64,000 nucleotides of DNA. It comes from Brevibacterium limosum. Its GTDB lineage: Bacteria; Actinomycetota; Actinomycetes; Actinomycetales; Brevibacteriaceae. Where the stretch lies: NCBI RefSeq assembly GCF_011617705.1, contig NZ_CP050154.1, positions 2,914,001 to 2,978,000 on the forward strand. The letters are read 5' to 3'. The position numbers and the translations under genes are program-made. The notes under the pieces were generated by a model. That model did not search any database. It was not told where the DNA came from and saw only the letters and a list, made by a program, of their open reading frames with translations. Positions 33,101-41,169 of the stretch are shown here, one piece after another (the first letter of the stretch is position 1; each line of letters starts with the position of its first letter).

Positions 33101-36100
33101 TCTGGCCGCAGATACTTCGTGACCACATACGCCTCCGCGATCGAGTTCGCGATCGGAGTTCCCGTCGCCAAGGTCACGACTCTTGCCCCGTACGTCGCAC
33201 GCAGGTAGTCCAGTTTCATGTCAAGGTCAGCTGCCTTCAGCGAACCATCGATCTGTGCCCCCGCGATCGACGTTGACACGTGCAGGTTCTTAAACAGGTG
33301 CGCTTCATCGACGGCGAGATAGTCGATGCCGGTATCTTCGAACGTCAGATTCGTGTCATCGGCGGCCGCGACAACTTTCTCCAGTCGGGCCTGCTGAGTC
33401 TTTTTCCGACTTTCGATGGCTTTGACCCCACGGTTGCGGTCCTTGCCGACCTTTTCCCGCATCTGCATCTCAGCTGCCTCAAGCTCGGCAGTGACCTTCG
33501 AGAAGTAGGCTGTGGCCGTCGTTTCTTTGATCCCCAGCTTCCCGAAGGCCGCGTGGGTCATGATGATCCCATCCCAATCCCCGGTCGTGGCCTTCGCGAT
33601 GAAGTCCCGACGCCCGTCAACACTTCCTCCGCTGGATTTGAGATCGTCACTGCCGGCCGAGAGCAGACGCGCGTTCGGGTACAGGTCCTGCCATTCGCGA
33701 GTGAACTGCTCGAGCATGTGTCCGGGCACGATCGTCATCGGTTTCTGCACGAGACCGCGCCGTTTGAGCTCCATGAGCCCCATCACCGTCGCGTTCGTCT
33801 TCCCGGCCCCTGGAGAGTGGAACATGCCCACCGCTGGTTCGGCGATCATCCGTGCCACCGCGGTGCGCTGATGGTCGTGGGGTGTGAAGTCCTTCTTCAT
33901 GCCAGGAAACGTCAGCCGGGCCGCATCCGCCGTATAGTCTCGGGTGACGAGACTGTTGAATCGTCGATTGTATTCGGCCAGGAGCCGTTCAGTCCGGGCC
34001 GGGTCCTCCCATACCCATTCTTCGAACCGTTGGGTGATCTCATCGGCTTTGGCTCGGGCCGCTTCTGACTCAGCTGGATTGAGGGTCCGCTTCCCGTCCT
34101 CGTCGGTGTCATGAACCTGGATTTCTTTTCCGCCCAGGAGCTTCAGATACAGGTCGTAGACCGGCATCCGCGCGGTTCCCCACTCTGAGGTCGCGGCCAC
34201 GCTCTGCCGCGCGTCTCCCGCCCCGCGCTGGACCTCCCAGAACCCGCCTGCTTTGACCACACGCGCATGTCGGTCCCTGGCGATCAGCTGGAGGAAGTCT
34301 TGGTGGTCCTTCTCCCCGATCCACACGGCACCGATCGTCGGCACGATGTCCTCCAGCGGGATGTCTGCCGGAATGACTTCCTTGAGCGCGGCCACATTGA
34401 CCAAGAAACGCTCATCCTCCTCGGATGCTGCTGTCGCCTGGTCCAGTTTGGTGCGCACGTTGCCCGACAGATACTCGGCCCGAGTCGCCAGTTGACCGGT
34501 GGCCGGATCATCGAAGACGAGGTCACTCAGCTGCTCCCGTGCAGTCGCCTCATCGGTGCCCAGCAGTGCTGCGATCCGATCAAGCTCGGCCCGGCCGCGA
34601 GCATCCAGGCACAGTGCCAAGGCTTCCTCGGCGGTGTCTGCCCCGAGCAGTGGTCGTGTCTGTTCGACTGTGCGCTGGTGCAGAATCGCCGCTGAATGCG
34701 ATTGACCGGTTTCTTCGTTGTAGACTTCCAACGCCGCAGTCAATGACCACATCGGGTCTCGCTTCATCAGCTGGATCGCTTTCGGGTACTTCCTCGTTTG
34801 GACGCGCACCTTCACCTGTTCGCCGGTGTCGTCGTCCGTGACCGTCTCGGTCTTCCACCCCAGAGTGTGCCTGTTGACCGGCCCGAACCGGGCCACATGC
34901 GCCTGCCAGGCTGTGTGAGTGGCCGCGCGCAGCTCGATGATTTCGTCCGTGTCAACCGGATTGGACACCTGCCCCTCAATGAGTGCCCCCGCTCGGTCCC
35001 GCAGGTCCATCAGCGACCGCAGTTCCTCGGCGGCGTTCTTCGGCACCTTCAGCTGCTCTGGTGAGTCCTCCTTGGTGAGGAAGAACTCGCCATCGACTTC
35101 CACGATCGAACCCGGCCACAGCCCGGCTTGAGGTGCCAGGGCCTGAGCCTGTTCACGTTCGGCACGCATCTCAGCCGTCACGGGCACGTACTCGCGTCCT
35201 CGCTCTCGAGCGTGTTCCACCACAGCCTGCAGTCGCCTTTCCAACTGCCCTGCTACAGCATCGAGGTCGTCGGCGACCACGTCGATCTGTCCATCTCGGA
35301 ACGAGGACACCCGCACAGTCCCGAGGACGTTGTCTGGATGATCGTGAAAATACCGATTCATCAACGGCTGCGCCCTCTCGCCTGCGATCTCGGTCGGGAC
35401 TGCTTTGACCCATCGCAACGTCTCCGAAGTGGGTTCTTCCCCTACCATCCGCTTCCGGAACACGAGCACATCGGTCACGACCTCGGTGCCAGCGGTGCGT
35501 CGATGGGTGCCGTTGGGCAGGCGGACTGCGCCAAGGAAGTCGGCTTCTCGGCTGATCTCGGCCCTAAACGCCGGATTCTGCGCGTCCATCGTGTACGCGC
35601 TCGACATCATTACTGCCACGCCACCGTCGTGGAGTCCGCCGACAGCTTTGCGTAGAAAGTGGTTATGAATGGAGAAGCGTTCACCGGGATTCCAGGTCGG
35701 GTCGAAGACGGGGAAGGAACCGAAGGGAACATTGGCGATCGCGGCATCGTAGTGGCCCGGACGCACTGTCGTCTTGCCGAATGATTCCGCCTTGATTTCA
35801 GCATTCGGGTACAGGTGAGTGGCAATAGAGGCCGTGAGCGGGTCGAGTTCGACTCCGACCATGGACATGCCCTCGGGTGCGGTGCCGATGAAGTTGCCGG
35901 ATCCGCATCCGGGTTCAAGCACGCGCGCCTGGCTGACCCCCAGCCCTGTGACGGCACCCCACATGGCCTCGACGATCGCCGGTGACGTGTAGTGGGCATT
36001 GATCGTCGTGGCCTTCGCGGCCTCCCATTCCTCATCATTGAGCAGACTGCGCAGCTGCTCTCGTTCTCCCGCCCAGTTGTCCTTGCTGGTGTCGAAGACA

Positions 36101-36846
36101 TCGGCCACGGCTCCCCAGGATGACCAGCCGGACAGCACGGTCTGGTCTTCGGCAGTTGCTGTCCGGCCACTGGCCTCCAGTGACCGGACACGTTCGATCG
36201 CCGCGATATTGGCAGCGAACCGTGCCTTGGGACCCGAGGGCACGTAATCAACCGTCGGGTCCATCCGGAACACGGGGCCAGGCGCCTCTGGTATCCGGTC
36301 AGTGCCCGTGACCGGGGACAAGTCCGCCTCGGTGACCGAGACGACCTCGCCTCTGTCCGAGTCCAGGACGTCGTCGAGGTTCAGGTCTCCAGTGGTTGAC
36401 CGTCCTCGTCCACCTCTGCCGGATACCGATCGAGAACGATCTCCTGCCACGCCATCTCCTGCGCCTGGCGATGGTTCCTCCGCGACCGGCCCAGCAGCGA
36501 CAGAGGATCCTGCGTCTCTTCGACTGTGGGTGGCCGGTCCGGCTCCAGCGACAGGAAGATCTGGTCCTGCCTCTCGCTCAGCTCCTCGTGCAGTCTCGCG
36601 TAATGTTCCGGATCCGTGATCAGCCTCGCCCGGCTCGGCGCGAACCTCTCCACGTACTCCCGAATCCGGGTGCCCCTCGGCACCCACCGCAGCTGCTCGG
36701 GGTTCGAGGTCATCGGACCCTCCATTCTCAGTCGTTGGCCTTGACACCAGATCCTGCCTGACGCTCAGCGTCGGCTGGGCCTCCCCCTCATCGTCGAAGA
36801 TGAGGTCGAACAGGGACTCGGTGTCGTCATGAACTTTTTTCGCCAT
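30109..36846 (-). CDS. Giant DNA methylase-SF2 helicase protein of conjugative element
   Basis: The open frame is 2,245 codons. A methyltransferase domain (LEPGCGSGNFIGTAPEG near residue 307; ANVPFGSFPVFD near 373, NVPF in place of the usual NPPY/F) is followed by an SF2 helicase: Walker A HSPGAGKTNATVMG near 1010, YLAVDEAHLFKNL near 1180, ATGTPIANSIAEAY near 1227, and QRDGRILRQGNEN near 1520. Coiled-coil and charged regions fill the rest. Similar proteins occur on large plasmids and phages and may modify or protect transferred DNA. Residues ~45-155 are low-complexity and overlap another coding frame, so the true start is uncertain. Confidence 0.82.
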   Translation of the reverse strand: MAKKVHDDTESLFDLIFDDEGEAQPTLSVRQDLVSRPTTENGGSDDLEPRAAAVGAEGHPDSGVRGEVRAEPGEADHGSGTLRETARGAEREAGPDLPVAGAGPATHSRRDAGSSVAAGPVAEEPSPGAGDGVAGDRSRSVSGRGGRGRSTTGDLNLDDVLDSDRGEVVSVTEADLSPVTGTDRIPEAPGPVFRMDPTVDYVPSGPKARFAANIAAIERVRSLEASGRTATAEDQTVLSGWSSWGAVADVFDTSKDNWAGEREQLRSLLNDEEWEAAKATTINAHYTSPAIVEAMWGAVTGLGVSQARVLEPGCGSGNFIGTAPEGMSMVGVELDPLTASIATHLYPNAEIKAESFGKTTVRPGHYDAAIANVPFGSFPVFDPTWNPGERFSIHNHFLRKAVGGLHDGGVAVMMSSAYTMDAQNPAFRAEISREADFLGAVRLPNGTHRRTAGTEVVTDVLVFRKRMVGEEPTSETLRWVKAVPTEIAGERAQPLMNRYFHDHPDNVLGTVRVSSFRDGQIDVVADDLDAVAGQLERRLQAVVEHARERGREYVPVTAEMRAEREQAQALAPQAGLWPGSIVEVDGEFFLTKEDSPEQLKVPKNAAEELRSLMDLRDRAGALIEGQVSNPVDTDEIIELRAATHTAWQAHVARFGPVNRHTLGWKTETVTDDDTGEQVKVRVQTRKYPKAIQLMKRDPMWSLTAALEVYNEETGQSHSAAILHQRTVEQTRPLLGADTAEEALALCLDARGRAELDRIAALLGTDEATAREQLSDLVFDDPATGQLATRAEYLSGNVRTKLDQATAASEEDERFLVNVAALKEVIPADIPLEDIVPTIGAVWIGEKDHQDFLQLIARDRHARVVKAGGFWEVQRGAGDARQSVAATSEWGTARMPVYDLYLKLLGGKEIQVHDTDEDGKRTLNPAESEAARAKADEITQRFEEWVWEDPARTERLLAEYNRRFNSLVTRDYTADAARLTFPGMKKDFTPHDHQRTAVARMIAEPAVGMFHSPGAGKTNATVMGLMELKRRGLVQKPMTIVPGHMLEQFTREWQDLYPNARLLSAGSDDLKSSGGSVDGRRDFIAKATTGDWDGIIMTHAAFGKLGIKETTATAYFSKVTAELEAAEMQMREKVGKDRNRGVKAIESRKKTQQARLEKVVAAADDTNLTFEDTGIDYLAVDEAHLFKNLHVSTSIAGAQIDGSLKAADLDMKLDYLRATYGARVVTLATGTPIANSIAEAYVVTKYLRPDLLDEAGVGSFDEWGATFGETITRIERDAAGRLKQKSRFAKFKNIPEMLSSWHQFADTKRTEDLNLNLPDLAVNEAGERRPEMVVIPRTDSHAQYMEFLEQRLDALSGTRPEKGADNHLTVYADGRKVALDPRLVGMDTGGEVKLDYVARRIGRIWKENRDNEYTVPGTQEISEHRGALQLVFCDLATPNDEEWNAYDQIKSALVTRHGMDRSRIAFIHDAKDDEQRAKLFKAAREGGLDVLIGSSEKMGTGANIQNRAIAMHHVDCPWRPDMLEQRDGRILRQGNENPEIQIYRYATENTFDSTSWDIITRKASAIAQVMRGRLDVRELDDPGDMALDAQQLMAASSGNPLLMERTELDVTVQKLARRSRGHDRAQEGLKFRKAAAEQRRMYLNKALPTVEAAVARRVDTRGEAFKATIDGRVYDERKKASRAIYELMSRSMESTQMTGQTVRGIRIGGLDAEATVILDEASHSRQIKVTLLDTGAGVDASEVIVAFPMDWNTNESKIKDVAHLVENKVIGLDRVLGRMQTNKAELDAEVESIDGQLGKPFKQADELQQARQQLAEIDRKIAEADTAENGRKTEPDNIDEAVNPHGGGVGTSETTAAADKETKAVAGVSVDDTVGPTPAEQAADSAKTVEKANGVRFAGLSADEADQTLQVRDREPKPDPSGRADTIARLVSERLSAAAQTYQAEAEHPLRRAAAMTTFWRQTSRCTKELASAARGYDAASDEAPTEAHANLLQAKKQLVISAMNSIGRAHESKVPAQFMTDAFLAEQMPRLEDRMRDQHEYRIAAAAGADHMVEYMKALRMLETTRGSDGLENVSLILEGYDEELTTFRNWEAEAQGRLGKAVPGAALADRARAMSNPEEQKLMTGWVRASSVLAKRLTPDEMATAIGQSEDAEQANKLSELIERKPYHVAGVVASVAACHGVLRAPDHGLTDADASVEERVAAQNRHLDRAKTELEEQAPNGSAVPAGASVSVGAQATVSVGLD
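36381..36713 (-). CDS. Small conserved-looking protein in an alternative frame of the methylase-helicase
   Basis: 110 residues starting TSNPEQLRWVPRGTRIREY after ATG, with GGAGG 6 bases upstream. It reads RARLITDPEHYARLHEELSE then PLSLLGRSRRN, like a real helical protein. Third codon positions are mostly G or C here, while the overlapping big frame has mixed third positions and a Gly/Ala/Arg/Glu-rich product. So this frame is probably the translated one. No function can be named. Its stop falls where the big frame becomes coding-like again. Confidence 0.65.
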   Translation of the reverse strand: MTSNPEQLRWVPRGTRIREYVERFAPSRARLITDPEHYARLHEELSERQDQIFLSLEPDRPPTVEETQDPLSLLGRSRRNHRQAQEMAWQEIVLDRYPAEVDEDGQPLET

Positions 36847-36861
36847 TATCTACTTCCCGAC

Positions 36862-36890
36862 ATATTAGAACACCCATTCTATTTAGTCAA
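36862..36890 (-). promoter_or_regulatory. Sigma-70-like promoter upstream of the methylase-helicase region
   Basis: On the minus strand TTGACT (36890-36885), 17 bases, then TAATAT (36867-36862), 15 bases before the ATG at 36846. This is near-consensus and rare in this GC-rich element. It implies strong or early expression of the unit. Confidence 0.65.
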
Positions 36891-36929
36891 GGGTGTGGAG
36901 GATGGATGCTGCAGGGTCTCGTCGCCTGG

Positions 36930-37742
36930 TCAGTCCAGGCTTGGAGTGTCCGGTGACCGGCTGCCACCGGTCACATCCGGAACGGGTCCGGTCATGTCCC
37001 GCCCGACCTTGGCCGGTGACCGGTCACGTCCGAGGGAACGGTCCCATTCCCGTGTCCGGGTCACACCGGTGGACCGGTCAACGGTCATCAGGCGAGCGGC
37101 TTCGCGCCCTGCCGGGGAGTCCGGATCGGTCGACAGTGCTTGGCTTTGTTCGAACTTCGTCTTCGCGATCCGATTGAGTGTGTCCTCGGACGCGACTGCG
37201 CGGATGGCCTCGGTGACCGGTCGTGACCGGTCATAGCCGGCCGTCCATGTTCCCAATCCCAGTGATCGTGCCTGATCCTGCTGGTTGTGGTTAGTCCAGA
37301 AGTGGTCACACGCCACCTCGACTTCTGACATTGATGCTCCGGGGGACCATGTGTGCAATGCGGATTCTTTGCTCGCCCGGACGGTCATCTGGATCCGGTC
37401 ATCACGAAGCAGCTTCGCGTTCTCGGTCTCGGTCAGTTCCGCGGTCAATGACCGGTCAGCGACTGCCCACTCCTGACCGCCGGTGACCGGGTCCGCAGCC
37501 GCCGTGAGCACATCTCGATAGTTTTCCAATGACCGGGCAGCGTCCACAGAGGCATCACGGACCGCCGCGGCAGCCAGGTCCGCGGATTCCGCCTGCTCTT
37601 TCATCAACTGTGTCAGCTGTTGAATGTACTCAGCCTCGCCCAATCGCTGGTCCCGGACGTCGTTGGCCATCATCACGGCCACACGGCTTCGAGTTGCCAT
37701 GGCCTCGACCAGCTGACGGGCCCTCGACAGGTCCTCCTTCAT
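36930..37742 (-). CDS. Unknown helical protein of the element
   Basis: 270 residues, mostly alpha-helical and charged (LSRARQLVEAMATRSRVAVM; ESADLAAAAVRDASVDAA). No membrane segment or known motif. The C-terminal 70 residues are full of DRS/DRT peptides because the DNA carries repeated TGACCGGTC palindromes. It overlaps the next upstream gene by 4 bases. Possibly a mobilisation accessory protein; I do not recognise it. Confidence 0.6.
   Translation of the reverse strand: MKEDLSRARQLVEAMATRSRVAVMMANDVRDQRLGEAEYIQQLTQLMKEQAESADLAAAAVRDASVDAARSLENYRDVLTAAADPVTGGQEWAVADRSLTAELTETENAKLLRDDRIQMTVRASKESALHTWSPGASMSEVEVACDHFWTNHNQQDQARSLGLGTWTAGYDRSRPVTEAIRAVASEDTLNRIAKTKFEQSQALSTDPDSPAGREAARLMTVDRSTGVTRTREWDRSLGRDRSPAKVGRDMTGPVPDVTGGSRSPDTPSLD
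36950..37460. repeat. Cluster of TGACCGGTCA palindromes
   Basis: Perfect copies of the self-complementary 10-mer TGACCGGTCA are at 37017-37026, 37224-37233 and 37449-37458, with many 8-9 base variants between. More perfect copies lie at 52812-52821 and 53214-53223 in the replication-like gene. The repeats run through coding sequence. Confidence 0.55.
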
Positions 37743-39121
37743 CGCTGAATTCCTGCACTGTCGGTGCTCGGCCGTGGCGTACCGGCAACAAAGGTCCCGG
37801 TGGGATCGGGGAAGTCTCCTGCCGGAGTGATGCCGACCGCTCGTTGTTGCAGCCGAATTCCCTCCGCCTTACTGCCAGCGCGTCCGCCGAGGCCCGGCAT
37901 CGGGGGAACACCCGTCTTCTCCTGTGCCTGGGAATCTTCCGGTGCTGCCTGAGTTGACCAGGCGCGGGAGATCTCCCGTTGTTCGGGACTCATCTGTGTG
38001 TACGCCTCCATCCGCAATGCGGCACCGGACTCGACACCTTGGTTGCGGTGCCCGTCACGAGCTGCGTGGCGATGCTGTTCAAAGGCGATCGCCACCTGGG
38101 GTGCTCGTTCTTGGTTGAGCGCGGTCAATCCGCCCAGGGAGCGCATGTAGTCTCGGATCGCTGTCACGTTCGATGCCTCCGGAGACGTCTTCGTGCCAGT
38201 TCCAAAGTCCGGTCGCAAGTCGCTCAACGTCTCCAGACTCGCCGCCCGCGTCCAACGACCTGGCCGCGACTCATTCATGATCGACCCAGTCTGATACGGC
38301 ATCGTGGCACGCAATCCGGCCGCCGCGCTGTGCAGACTCGGTGCCCGCAGCTCGACTGCCGCATCGATCGCCTTCGCATACGCGCCCAGCTCGGAGGCCC
38401 GCCCCTCACAGATTCGTGACCGGTCCCGGCTGACCTGACGACCATTGACGTCCGCGTCTTTGTCGAACAGGTCAGCTGCACGCCAGTACGAATCACGAGC
38501 CATCGTCGTCAGTTGGCGAACAGGACCACTCAGTGCCGACCGCCATTGCTCATCAGCGTCTCGCCACTGTCGGGAATCGGACAGACACGCTCGTGCTGTC
38601 TTCTGTTCGTGATCAACGTGATATCCTATCGCGACGACGCCGATGTTCGCGATCTCGACCTCGCGTCGAGCTCGCTCGTCGAACGCCGTCGCCGCAGCCC
38701 GAAACTCAGCCGCCCCAGTCTCAGCCCACCACGACCGCGCCTGCGCGGGAATCTCATCGTGGTCCGTCGACGACATTCTCGCGTGGGCCAGTGTCTCCTC
38801 CGCAGCGAACACCAAGGCCTCATCCTCGGCCGCGGTGGCGGTCCCGGTCAGATGGACACTCATGTCCTCAACGAGGTTGTCCACCTTCACCGCGTCCAGG
38901 TGTCCGCGCGCTGCGATGATCGCGTTAGTACCGAACACACCCCGGACGGCAGGGCGTTCTCCCGCACCCAGGTCCTGCTCGATTGCCGCGAATAAGCGGG
39001 CGCGTTGCAGGCGTTTCTCCGCATGGGAATCGTCGTAGATCGAGACTCCCATCGTCAACGCCACCGCTGGCGGGAGTGTCGTGAAGCGGTTATAGAGCTC
39101 GTGGATTCCTGGCATGATCAT
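37739..39121 (-). CDS. Unknown large soluble protein of the element
   Basis: About 460 residues. The start ATG at 39121 has AGGAGG 6 bases upstream and overlaps the stop of a tiny upstream gene. The sequence begins PGIHELYNRFTTLPPAVALT and is rich in Ala, Arg and Glu helices (ATAAEDEALVFAAEETLAHA; QARSWWAETGAAEFRAAATA), ending in a proline-glycine tail. No catalytic motif or membrane segment. It resembles helper proteins next to conjugation genes in actinobacteria but cannot be named. Confidence 0.6.
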   Translation of the reverse strand: MIMPGIHELYNRFTTLPPAVALTMGVSIYDDSHAEKRLQRARLFAAIEQDLGAGERPAVRGVFGTNAIIAARGHLDAVKVDNLVEDMSVHLTGTATAAEDEALVFAAEETLAHARMSSTDHDEIPAQARSWWAETGAAEFRAAATAFDERARREVEIANIGVVAIGYHVDHEQKTARACLSDSRQWRDADEQWRSALSGPVRQLTTMARDSYWRAADLFDKDADVNGRQVSRDRSRICEGRASELGAYAKAIDAAVELRAPSLHSAAAGLRATMPYQTGSIMNESRPGRWTRAASLETLSDLRPDFGTGTKTSPEASNVTAIRDYMRSLGGLTALNQERAPQVAIAFEQHRHAARDGHRNQGVESGAALRMEAYTQMSPEQREISRAWSTQAAPEDSQAQEKTGVPPMPGLGGRAGSKAEGIRLQQRAVGITPAGDFPDPTGTFVAGTPRPSTDSAGIQR

Positions 39122-39213
39122 TCCACCTCCTGGTCCTCGGTCACGGTTGGCGGCTCGACACATTCGTGGCCGTCAGTGACCAACGGCGTCTGTCTCGTCT
39201 GTTCGTGATCCAT
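39118..39213 (-). CDS. 31-residue peptide gene coupled to the next gene
   Basis: ATG with GAGGAG 7 bases upstream, product MDHEQTRQTPLVTDGHECVE plus an acidic tail. Its stop overlaps the start of the following gene (ATGA), so its translation should set that of the 460-residue protein. It could be a leader peptide or a small protein of its own. Confidence 0.45.
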   Translation of the reverse strand: MDHEQTRQTPLVTDGHECVEPPTVTEDQEVE

Positions 39214-39278
39214 GTCTGTCTCCTCATCCGACTGTTCTTCTTACGTCGAGTACGAGTCATCTGTGTCACGGTGCGTGC

Positions 39279-39286
39279 TGACAAAC
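39279..39286 (-). promoter_or_regulatory. GTTTGTCA motif, site 1
   Basis: TGACAAACATTCGC on the plus strand, 66 bases upstream of the 31-residue peptide gene. The same 14 bases recur at 41148 upstream of ssb, and the core GTTTGTCA also lies in the XRE operator at 57632. Confidence 0.4.
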
Positions 39287-39290
39287 ATTC

Positions 39291-39319
39291 GCGGCCCGAG
39301 ACCACTGGTCTCGGGCCGC
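39291..39319 (-). terminator. Terminator-like hairpin after the nuclease gene
   Basis: GCGGCCCGAGACC, loop ACT, GGTCTCGGGCCGC: a perfect 13-bp stem 15 bases beyond the nuclease stop. On the minus strand it is followed by GAATGTTTGT, a weak T-rich tail. It separates the ssb/nuclease unit from the next unit. Confidence 0.7.
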
Positions 39320-39333
39320 TGGAGGGATCCGGT

Positions 39334-39813
39334 CTATTGACATGCCGGAGCTGGTGCCTGAGCCGCTGCCGTCACATAGTCGCTGAAGCGAGTGATTCCC
39401 GGCTCGGCCCGGTACACGTCGGCCAGGCCCTTCTCAAGCAGTTCGCGGCCGAGGTCACGACCGTCAGTCTCAACGTAGGCCAGGGTGCGGCCATACCGGT
39501 CAGTGTCACCGGCAGCGGAGTCGGTCACGATAGATGCTTCCCCTCCCTCAAGGACGCCCGACGTGGTTTGCTTGGCTTCCCGGGCGCACGGTTCATCGTC
39601 CGCCCCGTCTCGTCCGATTTCTGGTGTATCGATTCCCAGCACACGAATCCGCTCGTCATCGGTCGTCACGAACGTGTCGCCGTCGATGACCCTCTCGACA
39701 ACCACGGTTCGACCCGCTCCCTCCGTCGATATCAGCCCGCATCCGCCAAGAACGCTGGACACGGCAAACATGCCTGCCAACGCTGCCACGCTTCTGCACA
39801 TCTGCCTGCTCAA
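39334..39813 (-). CDS. Secreted thermonuclease-like (SNase) lipoprotein
   Basis: 159 residues. The N-terminal signal ends in a lipobox (SSVLGGC), so it is exported and lipid-anchored. The SNase fold follows: VVERVIDGDTFVT, RIRVLGIDTPEIGRDG, and DRYGRTLAYVETDGRDLG supply the calcium aspartates and catalytic arginines and glutamate. It degrades DNA or RNA at the cell surface. Such nucleases are common on conjugative elements, perhaps for clearing DNA at mating contacts. Start overlaps the previous gene by 4 bases. Confidence 0.88.
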   Translation of the reverse strand: MSRQMCRSVAALAGMFAVSSVLGGCGLISTEGAGRTVVVERVIDGDTFVTTDDERIRVLGIDTPEIGRDGADDEPCAREAKQTTSGVLEGGEASIVTDSAAGDTDRYGRTLAYVETDGRDLGRELLEKGLADVYRAEPGITRFSDYVTAAAQAPAPACQ

Positions 39814-40496
39814 TTCAGCTCCGGTCCGCTCATGGGCGGCGGCGAAGGCTGAGTGAACGCTTCCAGGGGCCAGTCATCTCGCCGAAGACGAGCAGACGTC
39901 ACCGGGTCTGACTCGGCCAGGCTTGGAAGCCTTTGATTGGCATCACGCCAGTCGGCGACGTCAGCTTCAAGGCCGTCAAGACGGTGAATTCCTCGTCCAT
40001 CGGCAGCAAACCACGAATGCGTTGCCGGTGGCATGCACGACACCGTCGCTTCAATACTCGCCCGCTGGTCCGATCTCCACTGCGGCGTGTCCTGCAGGTC
40101 ATCGAAACGGTCGGTGCGCACACACTCAGCAGTCGTGGTCGATAGGGCCGCCAGCCAGGGGCGCGACTCATCAATGTCTTCCAGCGCTGCCGCAAATGCG
40201 CGACACTGGTTTCCCCGCGCCTCCAGTTCTTTCGCTGCATCACCGCGGTTCGTCGCCGTTGCAGCAGCATATTTCGTCGCAGCATGTGTGAACGCCGTGG
40301 CTTCGTTATTCAATTGGCGGATCAGTTCGGTTTGAATCTCGTCACGGTGTTTGGTCGGGGACGACGTCAGTTCTGCACGCGCCGTTCCGAGTGCGACAAC
40401 GACACGGCGTCGCCCAGTCTGGACCAGCGCATCCGCTCCCGCCTCCCAGTCCCAACCATCACTCTCCCCGTCCGGTCTCCGATCGGTCGTCACCAT
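39810..40496 (-). CDS. Unknown soluble protein
   Basis: 228 residues. Long Ala/Thr/Glu helices (RQLNNEATAFTHAATKYAAA; AKELEARGNQCRAFAAALED) suggest a coiled-coil. There is no membrane segment, signal or known motif. It lies between ssb (15 bases away) and the nuclease lipoprotein (4-base overlap), in the same unit. Function unknown. Confidence 0.6.
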   Translation of the reverse strand: MVTTDRRPDGESDGWDWEAGADALVQTGRRRVVVALGTARAELTSSPTKHRDEIQTELIRQLNNEATAFTHAATKYAAATATNRGDAAKELEARGNQCRAFAAALEDIDESRPWLAALSTTTAECVRTDRFDDLQDTPQWRSDQRASIEATVSCMPPATHSWFAADGRGIHRLDGLEADVADWRDANQRLPSLAESDPVTSARLRRDDWPLEAFTQPSPPPMSGPELN

Positions 40497-40511
40497 CGTC
40501 CACTCCCCCTA

Positions 40512-41066
40512 TCAGCGCTGGAGCCCAGTCTCGGGCATCTGCGGCGGTGGTGGTGGAACAGAATACTGCTGCATCGATGAGACGTCGTTGCCCCACGTGG
40601 GGGCCTGAGCCCCGACGCCCTGCTGGTTGGGATTCTGGCCCCACTGTGTGTGGTCGGGTCCCGCTGGTTCCGGGCCGCTGTCGAGGACGTGCTCGCGACC
40701 GGGTGCCGTCATGCCGCGGCGCGCTGGCTCATACTGCAAGCTCGCGGCCACATCGGTAGCCCACATGCTGTGTCCGACCTGGGCTGTACCGTACCGATCG
40801 GTGTACGGCTTTGCCGTCACCTTCCCCTCGACCTTCACTCGCTGCCCCTTCTCCACCGAAGCCAGCACATGTTTGGCCAAGTGTTCCCGTTCGATCGCGA
40901 CGTCATAAAACGTCGCCTTGGCGTCCTTCCACTCTTGAGTGTCCGGGTCGAGGAACCTTTTGTTCTCTGCCACGGTGAATGCCACGATCTGTCGCCCATC
41001 ATTGAGCGTCTTCACCTCGGGATCACCGGTCGTGTTCCCGCTGATTGTCTTCTTCTCGCCTGCCAT
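40512..41066 (-). CDS. ssb: Single-stranded DNA-binding protein
   Basis: 184 residues. The OB-fold begins TISGNTTGDPEVKTLNDGRQ and includes FTVAENKRFLDPDTQEWKD, ATFYDVAIEREHLAKHV and VEGKVTAKPYTDRYG. A flexible Gly/Gln/Pro-rich tail follows but ends PPPPQMPETGLQR instead of the acidic DDDIPF tip of chromosomal SSB, as in plasmid forms. It protects single-stranded DNA after transfer. GAGGAG lies before the ATG. First gene of its unit, with a GTTTGTCA motif 80 bases upstream. Confidence 0.9.
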   Translation of the reverse strand: MAGEKKTISGNTTGDPEVKTLNDGRQIVAFTVAENKRFLDPDTQEWKDAKATFYDVAIEREHLAKHVLASVEKGQRVKVEGKVTAKPYTDRYGTAQVGHSMWATDVAASLQYEPARRGMTAPGREHVLDSGPEPAGPDHTQWGQNPNQQGVGAQAPTWGNDVSSMQQYSVPPPPPQMPETGLQR

Positions 41067-41147
41067 GACTACTCCTCATCCAATCGGTGGCCGCGGCGAC
41101 CGCGACCGTTGTCATATGAGTTCGTTCAAAGGGCTATTGCGGCACTG

Positions 41148-41155
41148 TGACAAAC
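41148..41155 (-). promoter_or_regulatory. GTTTGTCA motif, site 2
   Basis: TGACAAACATTCGC on the plus strand, upstream of ssb. Identical 14 bases to site 1 at 39279. It may be a binding site of the element's XRE regulator. Confidence 0.4.
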
Positions 41156-41169
41156 ATTCGCAGGCTCGA

